Notes under the pieces: generated by a model
The model's database searches: none
Told to the model about the DNA's origin: nothing
What the model saw: only the letters and a program-made list of their open reading frames with translations
Position numbers and translations under genes: made by a program
Shown: piece by piece, positions 9,076 through 20,415 of the stretch
How positions within the stretch are numbered: the first letter of the stretch is position 1
How the letters are laid out: the number at the start of each line of letters is the position of its first letter
Source of the DNA: Xanthomonas sp. GPE 39
GTDB taxonomy: Bacteria > Pseudomonadota > Gammaproteobacteria > Xanthomonadales > Xanthomonadaceae
Reading direction: 5' to 3'
DNA length: 64,000 nt
Assembly: GCF_000963005.1 (NCBI RefSeq)
Contig: NZ_JZHZ01000007.1
Span: 2,544,808-2,608,807, forward strand

Positions 9076-9829
9076 GACGCCGGCCCCTGTTGCGTTGACG
9101 TGGCGGTCGCCGCGTGCGCTGCCCCACCCGGCATCGGCGCAGCGACCGCACCGGCAGGCGCAGCCGCCGGAGTCGCCGTCTTGGTGCCTGTTGCCGGCAC
9201 CGCAGTCTTCGCCCCCGATGCGCGCCCGGCGTCGCCTGGAGCCGCATCCGCGGTATCGCCAGGCACCGGCAGCTTGACGTTGAGCGTGAACACATAAGGC
9301 AACGCCTTGGCGTCGACGATCGGCCCCTTGGTCGTCTTATCTTGCGGTTTGGCCTCGATGACGGACAGCTCCGGCTTGGTCATCCAGCCCGAGCCTTCGA
9401 GATTGCGCATATAGGTACTGACACGCGCGTTGGATTGCGCACGGCCTTCCAAGGTGAGGATGTCGCCTTCCTGCTTCACCGAGGTCAGTACCACCCCGTC
9501 GGGGATGGTGCGCACCAGCGAATCGAACAGGTGCACCATCTGCGAACGCTTGGCCTGCAACTCCTCGATGACATGTTTGCGCGCCAACAGGCGCCGCTTC
9601 TGCTCATCGAGGCTGTCGATTTCCTTGTTCTGCGCCATGACCTTGTCGATCTCGGCTTGCAAGTAGGCATTGCGCACATTCTGGCCACTGACTTGGCGGT
9701 CGTAGTAGAACCAGATCAGCAGCGACAACAGCACCCCAGCCATCGCCGCCAGACCCAGCATCCCGTAGAACTCGCGCTCGCGCTGTTTGCGCCGCTCCGC
9801 CCGCCAGGGCAGCAGATTGATCTTCGCCA

Positions 9830-9830
<1 letters not shown>
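9072..9830 (-). CDS. pilN: Type IV pilus assembly protein PilN
   Basis: 252 aa from an ATG at 9830 overlapping the pilM stop (ATGA). It begins MAKINLLPWRAERRKQ; the INLLP(W) motif is the conserved PilM-binding tail of PilN. One membrane helix lies at about 22-42, then a coiled coil and a ferredoxin-like domain. The C-terminal 70 residues are an Ala/Pro/Thr-rich low-complexity extension (AVPATGTKTATPAAAPAGAV), longer than usual for PilN and probably disordered. Confidence 0.94.
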
Positions 9831-11062
<1,232 letters not shown>

Positions 11063-11063
11063 C

Positions 11064-11069
11064 TATACT
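11064..11069 (+). promoter_or_regulatory. Candidate -10 box of the mrcA promoter
   Basis: TATACT, 37 bp before the mrcA ATG. The region 17 bp upstream is GC-rich and has no good -35 box, so only the -10 element is proposed. Confidence 0.35.
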
Positions 11070-11105
11070 CTGCGCCCAAGAAATCTGCAATCGGAATCTC
11101 TCGCG

Positions 11106-13541
11106 ATGCCACGTTTTCGTCGCTGGCTGCTTTGGGCGCTGGCAGCGCTGGTCATGCTCGCCTTGGTCGGAGCCGCCGCTCTCGGCGGGCTGTACTACGT
11201 CGTTTCCTCCAAGCTTCCCGATGTACAGACGCTGCGCAAGGTCGAGCTGCAGGAGCCGATGTACGTCTACGCCAGCGACGGCAAGCTCATGGCCTTGTTC
11301 GGCGAGACCAGACGCTATCCGATCACCATGAAGGATGTGCCGGAACGGCTCAAACAGGCCTTCCTGGCGACCGAAGACGCACGCTTCTACGAGCACGGCG
11401 GGGTGGACTACAAAGGGATCGCCCGCGCTGTCTGGCTGCTGGCCACCACCAGCGACAAACGCGTACCGGGCGGCTCCACCATCACCCAACAGGTCGCCCG
11501 CCAGTTCTTCCTGAGTTCCGAGTACAGCTATACCCGCAAACTGGCCGAGATCCTGCTGGCGCGCAAGATCGAGGCCGAACTGAGCAAGGACGAGATTTTC
11601 GAGCTGTACCTGAACAAAAGCTTCTTCGGCAACCGTGCCTATGGCATCGCCGCCGCCGCCGAGTATTACTACGGCAAACAGCTCAACGCGCTGAGCCTGG
11701 ACGAGATGGCCTCGCTGGCCGGCATCCCCAAGTTCCCCTCCAGCGGCAACCCGATCAGCAACCCCGAACGCGCCAAGCAGCGCCGCGACAACTATGTGAT
11801 CAGCCGCATGGAGGCGCTGGGCTTCATTACTCCGGCAGAGGCCGAAGCGGCCAAGGCGGTGCCGATGCACGCCACGCCGCACGAGCGCCCGGTCGAGGTC
11901 GATGCCCCCTATGTGGCCGAACTGGTCCGCCAGGAAATGATCGCGCGCTTCGGTGGCGACGTGCTCGACAAGGGCTACCACGTCTTCACCACGATCGATT
12001 CCACCTTGCAAGCTGCCGCCACCCATGCGGTGCACCAGGGCCTGGTGGTCTACGACAGGCGCCATGGCTGGCATGGCGTGGAGAAGCACTTCGAGGTCCC
12101 CGCCACGGCCGACGCGGCCGCGCTGGCCAACCATCTGGCCGGGATCTACGCCCAGAGCGGGATGCTGCCGAGCATCGTCGCGGCCACCAGCAGCGACGGC
12201 AGCGCCACGGTGGTGCTCGCCAACAAGACCGACGTGGTGCTGCCGGTCGCGGCCAGCCGCTGGACCGGACGCAGCCCCGCGACCCTGCTCAAGCGCGGCG
12301 ATCTGGTGCGCATCCAGGCAGGCGAAAAGCCGGGCGAATGGGAACTCACGCAGATCCCGCACGCGCAGGCCGCCCTGGTGTCGCTGGATGCAAGCAACGG
12401 CGCGCTGCGCGCCATGGTCGGCGGCTTCAGCTATGCCAGCAACAAATTCAACCGCGCCACCCAGGCGCGACGCCAGCCCGGCTCCAGCTTCAAGCCGTTC
12501 CTGTACGCGGCATCGTTCGAAAAAGGCTTCAACCCAGCCTCGATCGTGCTCGACGCGCCCGTGGTGTTCCGCGACCGCCGTGGCAAGACCTGGTCGCCAC
12601 AGAACGACGACGGCGCCTTCCGCGGCCCGATGCGGCTGCGCGAAGCACTGGTGCAATCCCGCAACCTGGTTTCGGTGCGACTGCTGGACAGTATCGGCGT
12701 GGACTTCGCACGCAAATACATCAGCCAGTTCGGCTTCCAGGAAGCCGAATTGCCGCCGAACCTATCGATGTCGCTGGGCACTGCCTCGCTGACCCCGCTA
12801 TCGATGGCGCGCGGCTATGCGACCTTCGTCAACGGCGGCTCGCGCGTGGACACCTGGATCATCGACAAAGTCACCGATCGCGACGGCCACGTGCTGTTCC
12901 AGGAACACCCAGCGACCGCGTGCCGTAGCTGCGGCAGCATCGGCAATCATGCGACCCCGGTCAGCCAAGTAGTCGACGGCTTCAACTTCGGTGCCGCCGC
13001 ACCGCCAGCGGCAGCCAAGCCGACCGCGACGACGGCGGCAAACCCTGCGGCCCCCCAAACCACGCCAGCCGTCGATCCCCAAGCCAAGGTCGCGCCACGC
13101 GTGATCGACGAGCGCATCGCCTACCAAATGAACTCGATGATGCGCGACGTCGTCCAACGCGGCACAGGCACCCCCGCCAAGGTTCTCGGCCGCGCGGACG
13201 TCGGCGGCAAGACCGGCTCCACCAACGATCACCGCGACGCGTGGTTCTCCGGCTTCGGCGGCCCCTACGTGAGTACGGTCTGGGTCGGTCGTGACGACTA
13301 CCGCTCGCTCGGCTATCGCGAATACGGTGGCAAGGCGGCGCTGCCGATCTGGATCGACTACATGCGCGTCGCACTGAAGGATCAACCGATCGCCAGCAAC
13401 GATCCACCGGCCGGCATGGTCCAGGCCACCCTCAACGGCGCCACCGAATGGATCAAGGCCGAAGACATGGATCACATCCAGCAAGTGGACGAGAGCCTGC
13501 AGAACCAGAAGACCAACGACGCCGCATTCGACATCTTCTGA
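11106..13541 (+). CDS. mrcA: Class A penicillin-binding protein (PBP1a-type glycosyltransferase/transpeptidase)
   Basis: 811 aa from the ATG at 11106. One N-terminal membrane helix (about 10-35) is followed by a GT51 glycosyltransferase domain ([14 protein letters not shown], then [15 protein letters not shown]). The transpeptidase domain carries the SxxK motif in [10 protein letters not shown] (Ser near residue 460) and the KTGS motif (near 702). A Pro/Ala/Thr-rich insert (about 635-660) separates the two transpeptidase halves. The enzyme polymerises and cross-links peptidoglycan at the inner membrane. It is divergent from pilM, the arrangement known in many gammaproteobacteria. PBP1a is called over PBP1b because of this neighbourhood and the loop layout. 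Confidence 0.93.
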   Translation: MPRFRRWLLWALAALVMLALVGAAALGGLYYVVSSKLPDVQTLRKVELQEPMYVYASDGKLMALFGETRRYPITMKDVPERLKQAFLATEDARFYEHGGVDYKGIARAVWLLATTSDKRVPGGSTITQQVARQFFLSSEYSYTRKLAEILLARKIEAELSKDEIFELYLNKSFFGNRAYGIAAAAEYYYGKQLNALSLDEMASLAGIPKFPSSGNPISNPERAKQRRDNYVISRMEALGFITPAEAEAAKAVPMHATPHERPVEVDAPYVAELVRQEMIARFGGDVLDKGYHVFTTIDSTLQAAATHAVHQGLVVYDRRHGWHGVEKHFEVPATADAAALANHLAGIYAQSGMLPSIVAATSSDGSATVVLANKTDVVLPVAASRWTGRSPATLLKRGDLVRIQAGEKPGEWELTQIPHAQAALVSLDASNGALRAMVGGFSYASNKFNRATQARRQPGSSFKPFLYAASFEKGFNPASIVLDAPVVFRDRRGKTWSPQNDDGAFRGPMRLREALVQSRNLVSVRLLDSIGVDFARKYISQFGFQEAELPPNLSMSLGTASLTPLSMARGYATFVNGGSRVDTWIIDKVTDRDGHVLFQEHPATACRSCGSIGNHATPVSQVVDGFNFGAAAPPAAAKPTATTAANPAAPQTTPAVDPQAKVAPRVIDERIAYQMNSMMRDVVQRGTGTPAKVLGRADVGGKTGSTNDHRDAWFSGFGGPYVSTVWVGRDDYRSLGYREYGGKAALPIWIDYMRVALKDQPIASNDPPAGMVQATLNGATEWIKAEDMDHIQQVDESLQNQKTNDAAFDIF

Positions 13542-13568
13542 CCTTGCGCTGCTCACCTTGCGCAGCCA

Positions 13569-13598
13569 CCAGCGCTGACAGCCGTCCGTCAGCGCTGG
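13569..13598 (+). terminator. Hairpin after mrcA
   Basis: CCAGCGCTGAC (13569-13579) pairs perfectly with GTCAGCGCTGG (13588-13598), an 11-bp stem and 8-nt loop, 27 bp after the mrcA stop. There is no T-run, so it may act with Rho or only protect the 3' end. Confidence 0.45.
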
Positions 13599-13713
13599 CA
13601 CCGCCAAGCGGCGAGGCTCGCCGCAAGTCGCACAATCCGATAGCGATGCGCCTGCACCCGAATATTCGCGCAACTGTTGTACAGTCGGGCTAATCTCTGC
13701 GTTGAGATGCGTC

Positions 13714-14361
13714 ATGGATCATGCCCTGCAACACGCCCGCACCCGCACGCACGAACGCCGCCGGCAACTGGCACACGAAGCGGCACGCCTAATGGCCGAA
13801 GGCGGCATCCGCGACTTCCATCAAGCCAAACGCAAAGCCGCCGCCCGCCTCGGCATCCACGACGACGCCTCGCTCCCACGCAACAGCGAAATCCAGGAGG
13901 CGTTGCGCGAGCACCAACGCCTGTTCGCCGGCCCCGGCCATGCCGATGGCCTGCGTCGACGGCGCGAGGCGGCACTGCGCGCGATGGAGTTTCTGCACGC
14001 ATTCGCCCCCCGCCTGACCGGGCCAGTGCACGACGGTACCGCCGATGCGAATAGTCCCGTGCAGTTGCAATTGCACAGCGACGATGCGGAAGCGGTGGCG
14101 CGTTTTCTGGAGGAACAACGGATTCCGGCCGAACTACGCAGCCGCCGTCTGCGCCTGGATCGAGAACGCAGCGAGGACTTCCCGGTATGGCTGTTCAGCG
14201 CCGAGGATCTGACCTTCGACCTGACCGTGCTGCCTTACGACGCGCTACGCCAAGCGCCGCTATCGCAGGTGGACGAAAAGCCGATGCGGCGTGCTTCGGC
14301 AAGCCAGTTGCGGCAATTACTCACCGAACAAGAGCTCGCCGAGGGTCAGCGACTGGACTGA
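13714..14361 (+). CDS. Conserved hypothetical protein, UPF-type, mostly helical
   Basis: 215 aa from the ATG at 13714 (a TTG four codons upstream is less likely). The N-terminus (AARLMAEGGIRDFHQAKRKA, then LPRNSEIQEALREHQRLF) looks like a helical domain found in many gammaproteobacterial proteins of unknown function. The middle has mixed alpha/beta character (PVQLQLHSDDAEAVARFLEE, LTFDLTVLPYDALRQAP), vaguely like nucleotidyltransferase-associated proteins, but no catalytic motif was seen. Stands alone between mrcA and the convergent gltA. Confidence 0.7.
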   Translation: MDHALQHARTRTHERRRQLAHEAARLMAEGGIRDFHQAKRKAAARLGIHDDASLPRNSEIQEALREHQRLFAGPGHADGLRRRREAALRAMEFLHAFAPRLTGPVHDGTADANSPVQLQLHSDDAEAVARFLEEQRIPAELRSRRLRLDRERSEDFPVWLFSAEDLTFDLTVLPYDALRQAPLSQVDEKPMRRASASQLRQLLTEQELAEGQRLD

Positions 14362-14463
14362 CCGCACCGCCGGTGCCATCGCCTCGCGCAGCAAGCCCCA
14401 CCTGCCACGCAAAACCCACCTGGCGGGGAACATTCGCACCGAATGCTCGCTGCTGCGAGAGGC

Positions 14464-14491
14464 AAAAAAACGCCCCACAATGTGAGGCGTT
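14464..14491 (-). terminator. Rho-independent terminator of gltA
   Basis: On the minus strand a stem AACGCC-CAC / GTG-GGCGTT (14469-14491) with a 3-nt loop runs directly into seven T residues (the A-run at 14464-14470). It lies 29 bp past the gltA stop. Good intrinsic terminator. Confidence 0.85.
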
Positions 14492-14519
14492 TCAGAGACA
14501 CACAGCAACGACGCTGGGA

Positions 14520-15809
14520 TCAGCGCTTGCCGACGCTGGTGTAATCGCGTTTGTCGTAACCGGTGTAGATCTGCCGCGGACGACCAATCTTCATTTCTGG
14601 ATCGACCTGCTGCTCCAGCCAATGCGACACCCAGCCGACGGTCCGGGCGATGGCGAACATGACGGTGAACATCTCCACCGGAATGTTGAGCGCCTTGTAG
14701 ATGATGCCCGAATAGAAATCGACGTTCGGGTACAGCTTGCGCTGCACGAAGTAGTCGTCCTTCAACGCCGCCTCTTCCAGCTTCAACGCCACTTCCAACA
14801 GCGGATCGTTGACACCCAGTTCGCCCAGCACCTTATGGGTCATCTCGCGGATGATCTTGGCGCGCGGATCGAAGTTCTTGTAAACGCGATGACCGAAGCC
14901 CATCAGACGGAAACTGGAGTTCTTGTCCTTGGCTTTGGCCACGGCGCTCTCGACGTTGTCCGCAGTGCCGATCTCCTCCAGCATTTTCAGCACGGCTTCG
15001 TTGGCGCCGCCGTGAGCCGGACCCCACAACGCGGTGATGCCGGCAGCAACCGACGCATACGGATTGGCGCCAGTGGAGCCGACCAGGCGCACCGTCGAGG
15101 TCGAGGCGTTTTGCTCGTGGTCGGCATGCAGGATGAACAACAGATCCAGCGCCTTGGCCACGACCGGATTCATCTGCAACTGCTCGCTAGGCACCTCGAA
15201 CATCAGATGCAGGAAGCGCTCGACATAAGCGAGATTGTTGCGCGGATAGCGGATCGGCCAGCCAATCGAATAGCGATAGGCAGCGGCAGCGATCGTCGGC
15301 ACCTTGGCGATCAGACGGATCGCCGCCAGACGCCGTTGTTCCGGATCGTTCAAGTCGAGCGTGTCGTGGTAGAACGCCGACAGCGAAGCCACTGAGCCGG
15401 CCAGCATGGCCATCGGGTGCGCGTCGTGGCGGAAACCGCCCAGGAAGTTCTTCAGCGACTCGTGCATCATCGTGTGATGCGTCACTTCGTGTTCGAACTT
15501 CTTGAATTCGTCGGCGGTAGGCAACTCGCCGTTCATCAGCAGATAGCCGACTTCCAGGAAGTTGGACTTCTCGGCCAACTGCTCGATCGGGTAGCCACGA
15601 TACAGCAGCACGCCGTTGTCGCCGTCGATGTAGGTGATCGCCGACTTGCAACTTGCAGTGGCGGTGAAACCCGAATCGTAGGTAAAGAGACCGGTCTCTT
15701 TGGTCAACTTGGAAACGTCGACGCAATCGTTGCCCAAGGTGGGCTTGAGTACCGGCAGAACGACCGACTTGTCGCCGGCATTCAGCGTGACCTGATCAAG
15801 ATCGGACAC
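14520..15809 (-). CDS. gltA: Citrate synthase (type II, hexameric)
   Basis: 429 aa with a GTG start at 15809 preceded by AGGAG at 8 bp. Catalyses oxaloacetate + acetyl-CoA to citrate in the TCA cycle. Visible motifs: the N-terminal beta domain of the Gram-negative NADH-sensitive type ([20 protein letters not shown]), [15 protein letters not shown] around the first active-site His, [15 protein letters not shown], and the active-site Asp in [10 protein letters not shown]. Length matches E. coli GltA (427 aa). Single-gene transcript with its own terminator. Confidence 0.96.
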   Translation of the reverse strand: MSDLDQVTLNAGDKSVVLPVLKPTLGNDCVDVSKLTKETGLFTYDSGFTATASCKSAITYIDGDNGVLLYRGYPIEQLAEKSNFLEVGYLLMNGELPTADEFKKFEHEVTHHTMMHESLKNFLGGFRHDAHPMAMLAGSVASLSAFYHDTLDLNDPEQRRLAAIRLIAKVPTIAAAAYRYSIGWPIRYPRNNLAYVERFLHLMFEVPSEQLQMNPVVAKALDLLFILHADHEQNASTSTVRLVGSTGANPYASVAAGITALWGPAHGGANEAVLKMLEEIGTADNVESAVAKAKDKNSSFRLMGFGHRVYKNFDPRAKIIREMTHKVLGELGVNDPLLEVALKLEEAALKDDYFVQRKLYPNVDFYSGIIYKALNIPVEMFTVMFAIARTVGWVSHWLEQQVDPEMKIGRPRQIYTGYDKRDYTSVGKR

Positions 15810-16070
15810 AGTGTGCGCTCCTCGATGGAAGGCGCCCGTCCGGCACATTGCGAACAGACGCGTGAAGAAAGTCCACGGTCGTTACCATGGATCACGGCAT
15901 TATCGCACAGCAACATTTGTAGCGCCTGTCATCCTGCTCACCACCAAAATACGTGATGCAGCACAGAGGCGAGGCCGCGGGACACAGCGTTGCGTCCTCG
16001 CCGGGCACAGCCTGGCAATGACTCCGACATATTCACGCCGAAGTGACAACGCACGCGCCGGATAGCAAAA
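15810..16070. other. Non-coding gap upstream of gltA
   Basis: About 260 bp that must hold the gltA promoter. No convincing gene, RNA or repeat was seen; short frames here lack ribosome sites and conserved character. Confidence 0.5.
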
Positions 16071-16091
16071 CGGCCGCGCAAAACGCGGCCG
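16071..16091 (-). terminator. Intrinsic terminator of rpmE2
   Basis: CGGCCGCG (16071-16078) and CGCGGCCG (16084-16091) form a perfect 8-bp GC stem with a 5-nt loop. On the minus strand it is followed by TTTTGC. It is 24 bp past the rpmE2 stop. Confidence 0.8.
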
Positions 16092-16115
16092 CCGCATACT
16101 TACCGAGCGTTCCGA

Positions 16116-16358
16116 TCAGCGCGCGTAGCGCTTCTGGAACTTGTCGATACGACCACTGGTGTCGATCATCTTGCTCTTACCCGTGTAGAACGAGTGAGAC
16201 GCCGAAGAAATTTCGACCTTGATGAGCGCGTACTCCGCACCATCTTCCCACTTGATCGTCTCTTTCGAGGACATGGTGGAACGGGTCAGAATCTTGAAAC
16301 CGGATGTGACATCGTGAAACACGACGTCGCGATACTGGGGATGGATGTCGGCCTTCAT
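16116..16358 (-). CDS. rpmE2: 50S ribosomal protein L31 type B (bL31, zinc-free)
   Basis: 80 aa: [20 protein letters not shown] to the C-terminal [11 protein letters not shown]. It contains no cysteine, so it is the C- (zinc-independent) L31 paralogue that substitutes for the CxxC form when zinc is low. In xanthomonads this B type is commonly present. Monocistronic, with its own terminator. No Zur box could be confirmed by eye upstream. Confidence 0.95.
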   Translation of the reverse strand: MKADIHPQYRDVVFHDVTSGFKILTRSTMSSKETIKWEDGAEYALIKVEISSASHSFYTGKSKMIDTSGRIDKFQKRYAR

Positions 16359-16505
16359 GGGCTCGCACCGTAGGTGGCTGCTGGACAAGAGGGCAACTAT
16401 AGCAGTGCGACGGCCCTGGGCGCAACGTGTCTGTTGTCCGCGAGCGCCAGCCGAGCAACGCAAGCCCCGCCTCGGCCGACCATGCGACCATGCGACCACG
16501 CTACG

Positions 16506-17444
16506 TCATGCCGCCCCAAGCGCCGCGCGAACCTGGACCAGGAAGCAAGATGGGTCATAGCGGATCAATATCTGCGCGTTATCGGGCCGGCCAAGTCGCC
16601 GTTGCCAGTCGACCAGGGTCGCGCCACGGGTGTGAGCACCAGAAAGCTCGATCTGCAAGGGACGCGACTGCACTTGCTCAGCACCATCAGGCTGCAACGC
16701 CCAGGCCATCGCCAACGCATCGGCCGCATACCAGCACTCGCCGCGCGCATCTTCCGAGTCGTGCCGGGTCTTACGCGAGATTGCCTCGTAGAAACGCGCC
16801 TGCGGGCTGTCCGCAGCCAACCATCGTTCGACCTCGATGTACGGCAGGCCATGCGCCACGGTCGCCTCCCAATCGCAGACGTCGATGTGCGGAAAGCTGG
16901 AGAACACGATGTGCGCCGCCTCCGGATCGAAGGCGATGTTGAATTCCGCGGCCGGGGTGATGTTGCCGTGACAGGTGACCGCTCCGCCCATCACCACGCA
17001 GCGGTGTAGCCGCTGCGGCAAGGTCGGATCCAGTTTCAACGCCAGCGCGAGATTGGTCAGAGGGCCCAGCGCGACCAGCAACAGGCGACCAGCATACTGG
17101 TGCGACAGGCGCAGGATCGCCAGCGCCGCATGTTCGGCTTGCGCAGCGCGTGCCGCCGGCACCAGGCCGACATCGCCAAACCCATCCATGCCATGCACAT
17201 GCGCCGCGTCCACTGCAGGATGCAGCAAGGGATCGGCACAACCTGCGAACACCGGCACATCCTCGCGCCCCGCCACCTCACACACCTTCAGCGCGTTACG
17301 CACCGTGTATTGCAGACCAACGTTACCCGCGACAACGGTCAGGCCGACCACGTCATGGCGCCTATCGGCGAAGGCCATCAACAAAGCCAACGCATCGTCC
17401 ACACCGGGATCGGTATCGATCAACAGAGGAATTTTGTCGCGCAT
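16506..17444 (-). CDS. Nucleoside hydrolase (inosine-uridine preferring family)
   Basis: 312 aa. The N-terminal calcium-binding motif is intact: LLIDTDPGVDDALALL (residues 7-22). Further family blocks are HGMDGFGD, ALGPLTNLALAL, MGGAVTCHGNITPAAEFNIA and CWYAADALAMAWAL. Such enzymes hydrolyse the N-glycosidic bond of ribonucleosides to give ribose and free base for salvage; substrate preference cannot be read from the motifs. Encoded alone between rpmE2 and recG. Confidence 0.9.
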   Translation of the reverse strand: MRDKIPLLIDTDPGVDDALALLMAFADRRHDVVGLTVVAGNVGLQYTVRNALKVCEVAGREDVPVFAGCADPLLHPAVDAAHVHGMDGFGDVGLVPAARAAQAEHAALAILRLSHQYAGRLLLVALGPLTNLALALKLDPTLPQRLHRCVVMGGAVTCHGNITPAAEFNIAFDPEAAHIVFSSFPHIDVCDWEATVAHGLPYIEVERWLAADSPQARFYEAISRKTRHDSEDARGECWYAADALAMAWALQPDGAEQVQSRPLQIELSGAHTRGATLVDWQRRLGRPDNAQILIRYDPSCFLVQVRAALGAA

Positions 17445-17762
17445 GCACTATCGCTGGCTGATTCGTTCGGACACCGAGTCTGGCATTGCACATCATGCAA
17501 AACTGGCGTCTGCTGCACAACGATTTCACGCCATGGGAGGCGACCACTAGCAGACGCAATGATGGCTGCAAGCAGGCTGCTTTGAAGCGATCGTCAATGA
17601 CCTACGCTCGATTCTACGTCACGCGACAACGAGCACTTGCCAGAAACTCTGACTGGTCTGCACTTCGTCGTATTTAACCGCTCTCATGCTCAGCAACGCC
17701 GCTAGCATCCTTCAAAGTTCATCACACGCTCTAGCCGAGAAGTCCGGATTCTGAGCTACCCA
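17445..17762. other. Non-coding gap between nucleoside hydrolase and recG
   Basis: 318 bp, less GC-rich than the flanking genes. It should contain the nucleoside hydrolase promoter and the recG transcript end. No clear hairpin with a T-run, repeat or small gene was recognised. Confidence 0.4.
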
Positions 17763-19910
17763 TCAAGCCGCCACGAACCGCACCGCGCCACCGACCCAAC
17801 GTGCGACGATGCGGTCGGCAAGTGCAGGCGATGTATCCAGTAGCCGATCGGCCAACGCATGCACACGCGGCAGCAATCCCGCATCACGCGCAAGATCGGC
17901 CACGCGAAACGCCGCCAGACCAGTCTGGCGAGTCCCCAACAACTCGCCAGGACCTCGCAATTCCAGGTCCTTTTCGGCAATGACGAAACCATCGTTGGTC
18001 TGACGCATGGTTTCCAACCGCTGCCGCGCCATCGCCGACAGCGGCGCCTGGTACATCAACACGCAACTGGAAGCCGCCGCACCGCGCCCGACACGACCAC
18101 GCAACTGGTGCAGTTGGGCCAAGCCCAGGCGTTCGGCGTTCTCGATGATCATCAGCGAGGCGTTGGGCACGTCCACACCCACTTCGATCACCGTGGTGGC
18201 GACGAGCAGGTCGATCTCACCTTGCTTGAAGGCACGCATCGCGGCCTGTTTTTCCGAGGACTTCATGCGCCCATGAGCCAGGCCCACGCGTAGCTCCGGC
18301 AATTGCGCCGACAATGTCTCGAAGGTGGCCTGCGCTGCAGTGGCCTCAAGCCGATTGCCGGCACCGGCCTGCGCGGATGTCTGCCCCTCCTCGGCGTCCT
18401 CGATCAACGTGCACACCCAATAGGCCTGACGCCCTTCGGCGCAGGCGACGCGAATGCGCTGCACCAACTCAGGACGACGCTCGGCATTGAGCACGATGGT
18501 CTGCACCGGCGTGCGACCCGGCGGCAATTCATCGATCGCCGAGACATCCAGATCGGCGTAAGCGGCCATCGCCAACGTGCGCGGGATCGGCGTGGCCGTC
18601 ATCACCAATTGGTGCGGCACGCCCGCGCCCGAGGCGCCCTTGTCGCGCAACGCCAGGCGCTGGTGCACGCCAAAGCGGTGCTGTTCATCGACGATGGCCA
18701 GCGCCAGATCGTGGAATGTCACAGCCGCCTGCATCAACGCATGCGTACCGACCACCACCTGCGCCTGGCCCGAGGCGATCTGCGCCAATACCGTACTGCG
18801 CGCCTTGCCGGTGACCTTGCCGGCCAGCCAGGCAACGCTTACTCCCAGCGGCTCCAGCCAGGCGCGCAAATTCGTCAGATGCTGCTCGGCGAGCAGTTCG
18901 GTCGGTGCCGCCAGCGCCACCTGCTTGCGCTTTTCCACCGCCAGCATCGCCGCCAACGCCGCGACCACGGTCTTGCCGCTGCCGACATCGCCCTGCACCA
19001 GCCGCAACATCGGCGCCGGCTGCTCCAGATCGGCGCGAATCTGCGCGAACACCCGCAACTGCGCGCCGGTAAGCTGAAATGGCAACGACTGCTGCAGGCG
19101 CTTGACCAACAGCCCACGGCTACGCAACGACGGCGCTGGCTGCCGCTGCAAGGCGATCCGCTGACGACGCAGGCTCAGGTGGTGCGCGAGCAACTCTTCC
19201 AGCACCAGCCGCTGCTGCGCCGGATGCAGACCCGCCGCCAGCGCAGCGAGATCAGCCTGCGGTGGCGGCCGATGCGCGACCAGCAACGCGTGACGCAAGG
19301 ATGGCAAGTCCAGTTCGGCCAGCAGCGCCGGTGGCAGCAGCTCCAGCGACGCGTCTTGCGGCAGGCGATCCAGTGCTTGGCCGATCAGTCGGCGCAGGGT
19401 CGCCGGACCGACCCCTTCCACCACCGGATACACCGGATCCAGACGATCACCCAGCGCCACGTCCTCGTCTTCGCCGAGGAACTGATAACTTGGATGCACG
19501 AACTCCAGCCCATGCTGACCTGGCTTGGGCGTACCGAAAGCACGCAAACGCGCGCCAACCACGAACTGTGCCGCCTGCGCCGCGCGGAACTGAAAAAAAC
19601 GCAACACCAACGTGCCATGCGAGGCATCGGCCACCGCGACACGCAGCATCGGCCGGTAGCGAAAACCGCGATCCACCGCCTGCACCCGCACATCCACCTG
19701 TGCGGGCACCCCAGGCTGCAGCGCGGCCACCGCGGTCAGTTGCGTGCGGTCCTCATAGCGCAGCGGCAGGTGCAGCCACAGATCCTGCACGATGGACAGA
19801 CCACGCGCGGCGAATTTTTCCGCCAGCTTGGGACCGACGCCGGGCAGCGTCGTCAGCGCCGCCTGCCCTGCCGCAGACAGCGCCGGCGGCGGAACCTGCA
19901 CAGGCGACAC
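17763..19910 (-). CDS. recG: ATP-dependent DNA helicase RecG
   Basis: 715 aa, GTG start at 19910. Order: wedge/OB domain (about 75-160), then helicase domains with Walker A QGDVGSGKTVVAALAA, motif II IVDEQHRFGVHQR (DEQH box typical of RecG), motif III VMTATPIPRTLA, and motif VI QLRGRVGRGAAASSC near residue 610. RecG regresses stalled forks and branch-migrates Holliday junctions. It is the last gene of the gmk-rpoZ-spoT-ridA-recG cluster and starts 9 bp after ridA. Confidence 0.96.
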   Translation of the reverse strand: MSPVQVPPPALSAAGQAALTTLPGVGPKLAEKFAARGLSIVQDLWLHLPLRYEDRTQLTAVAALQPGVPAQVDVRVQAVDRGFRYRPMLRVAVADASHGTLVLRFFQFRAAQAAQFVVGARLRAFGTPKPGQHGLEFVHPSYQFLGEDEDVALGDRLDPVYPVVEGVGPATLRRLIGQALDRLPQDASLELLPPALLAELDLPSLRHALLVAHRPPPQADLAALAAGLHPAQQRLVLEELLAHHLSLRRQRIALQRQPAPSLRSRGLLVKRLQQSLPFQLTGAQLRVFAQIRADLEQPAPMLRLVQGDVGSGKTVVAALAAMLAVEKRKQVALAAPTELLAEQHLTNLRAWLEPLGVSVAWLAGKVTGKARSTVLAQIASGQAQVVVGTHALMQAAVTFHDLALAIVDEQHRFGVHQRLALRDKGASGAGVPHQLVMTATPIPRTLAMAAYADLDVSAIDELPPGRTPVQTIVLNAERRPELVQRIRVACAEGRQAYWVCTLIEDAEEGQTSAQAGAGNRLEATAAQATFETLSAQLPELRVGLAHGRMKSSEKQAAMRAFKQGEIDLLVATTVIEVGVDVPNASLMIIENAERLGLAQLHQLRGRVGRGAAASSCVLMYQAPLSAMARQRLETMRQTNDGFVIAEKDLELRGPGELLGTRQTGLAAFRVADLARDAGLLPRVHALADRLLDTSPALADRIVARWVGGAVRFVAA

Positions 19911-19919
19911 GGGCGCTGA

Positions 19920-20303
19920 TCAGTCCAGCACCATCACCGCATCCACCTCGAAACCCGCTCCCTTTGGCAGGGCCGAGACCTCAATCGTGGAGCGCGCGGG
20001 AAACGGTGCCTGGAAGTACTCCTGCATCACCGCATTGACCTGCGCGAACTGCGATAGGTCGGTGAGATACAGCCCCAGCCGCACGATGCGCGCCAGCGAA
20101 CCGCCCGCCGCCTCAGCCACCGCCTGCAAGTTATCGAACGCGCGCCGCGCCTGCGCGGCGATGTCGCCAGCGACGATTTCGCCCGTCGCCGGATCCAGCG
20201 GGATCTGCCCGGAGAAATACACGGTGTTGCCGGCACGCACGGCCTGCGAATACGGGCCAATGGCCGCCGGGGCACGGTCGGTCTGGATGATCTGGCGAGA
20301 CAT
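19920..20303 (-). CDS. ridA: RidA/YjgF family enamine/imine deaminase
   Basis: 127 aa from an ATG at 20303 (GGAG 5 bp upstream). Family motifs: IGPYSQAVRAGNTVYFSGQI, and the active-site Arg in FPARSTIEVSALPKGA. RidA clears reactive 2-aminoacrylate produced by PLP enzymes such as threonine dehydratase. It sits between spoT and recG, where E. coli has trmH. Confidence 0.95.
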   Translation of the reverse strand: MSRQIIQTDRAPAAIGPYSQAVRAGNTVYFSGQIPLDPATGEIVAGDIAAQARRAFDNLQAVAEAAGGSLARIVRLGLYLTDLSQFAQVNAVMQEYFQAPFPARSTIEVSALPKGAGFEVDAVMVLD

Positions 20304-20415
20304 GTCCACTCCAAGGAAGGGAAATTTCCGCCTAGTTTAGCCGGGACGCGGGGCCTACGCCCCACACGATACGCGTGCCACGCGCTCGCGGAAAATCCGC
20401 ATCCGCATCTGGAAT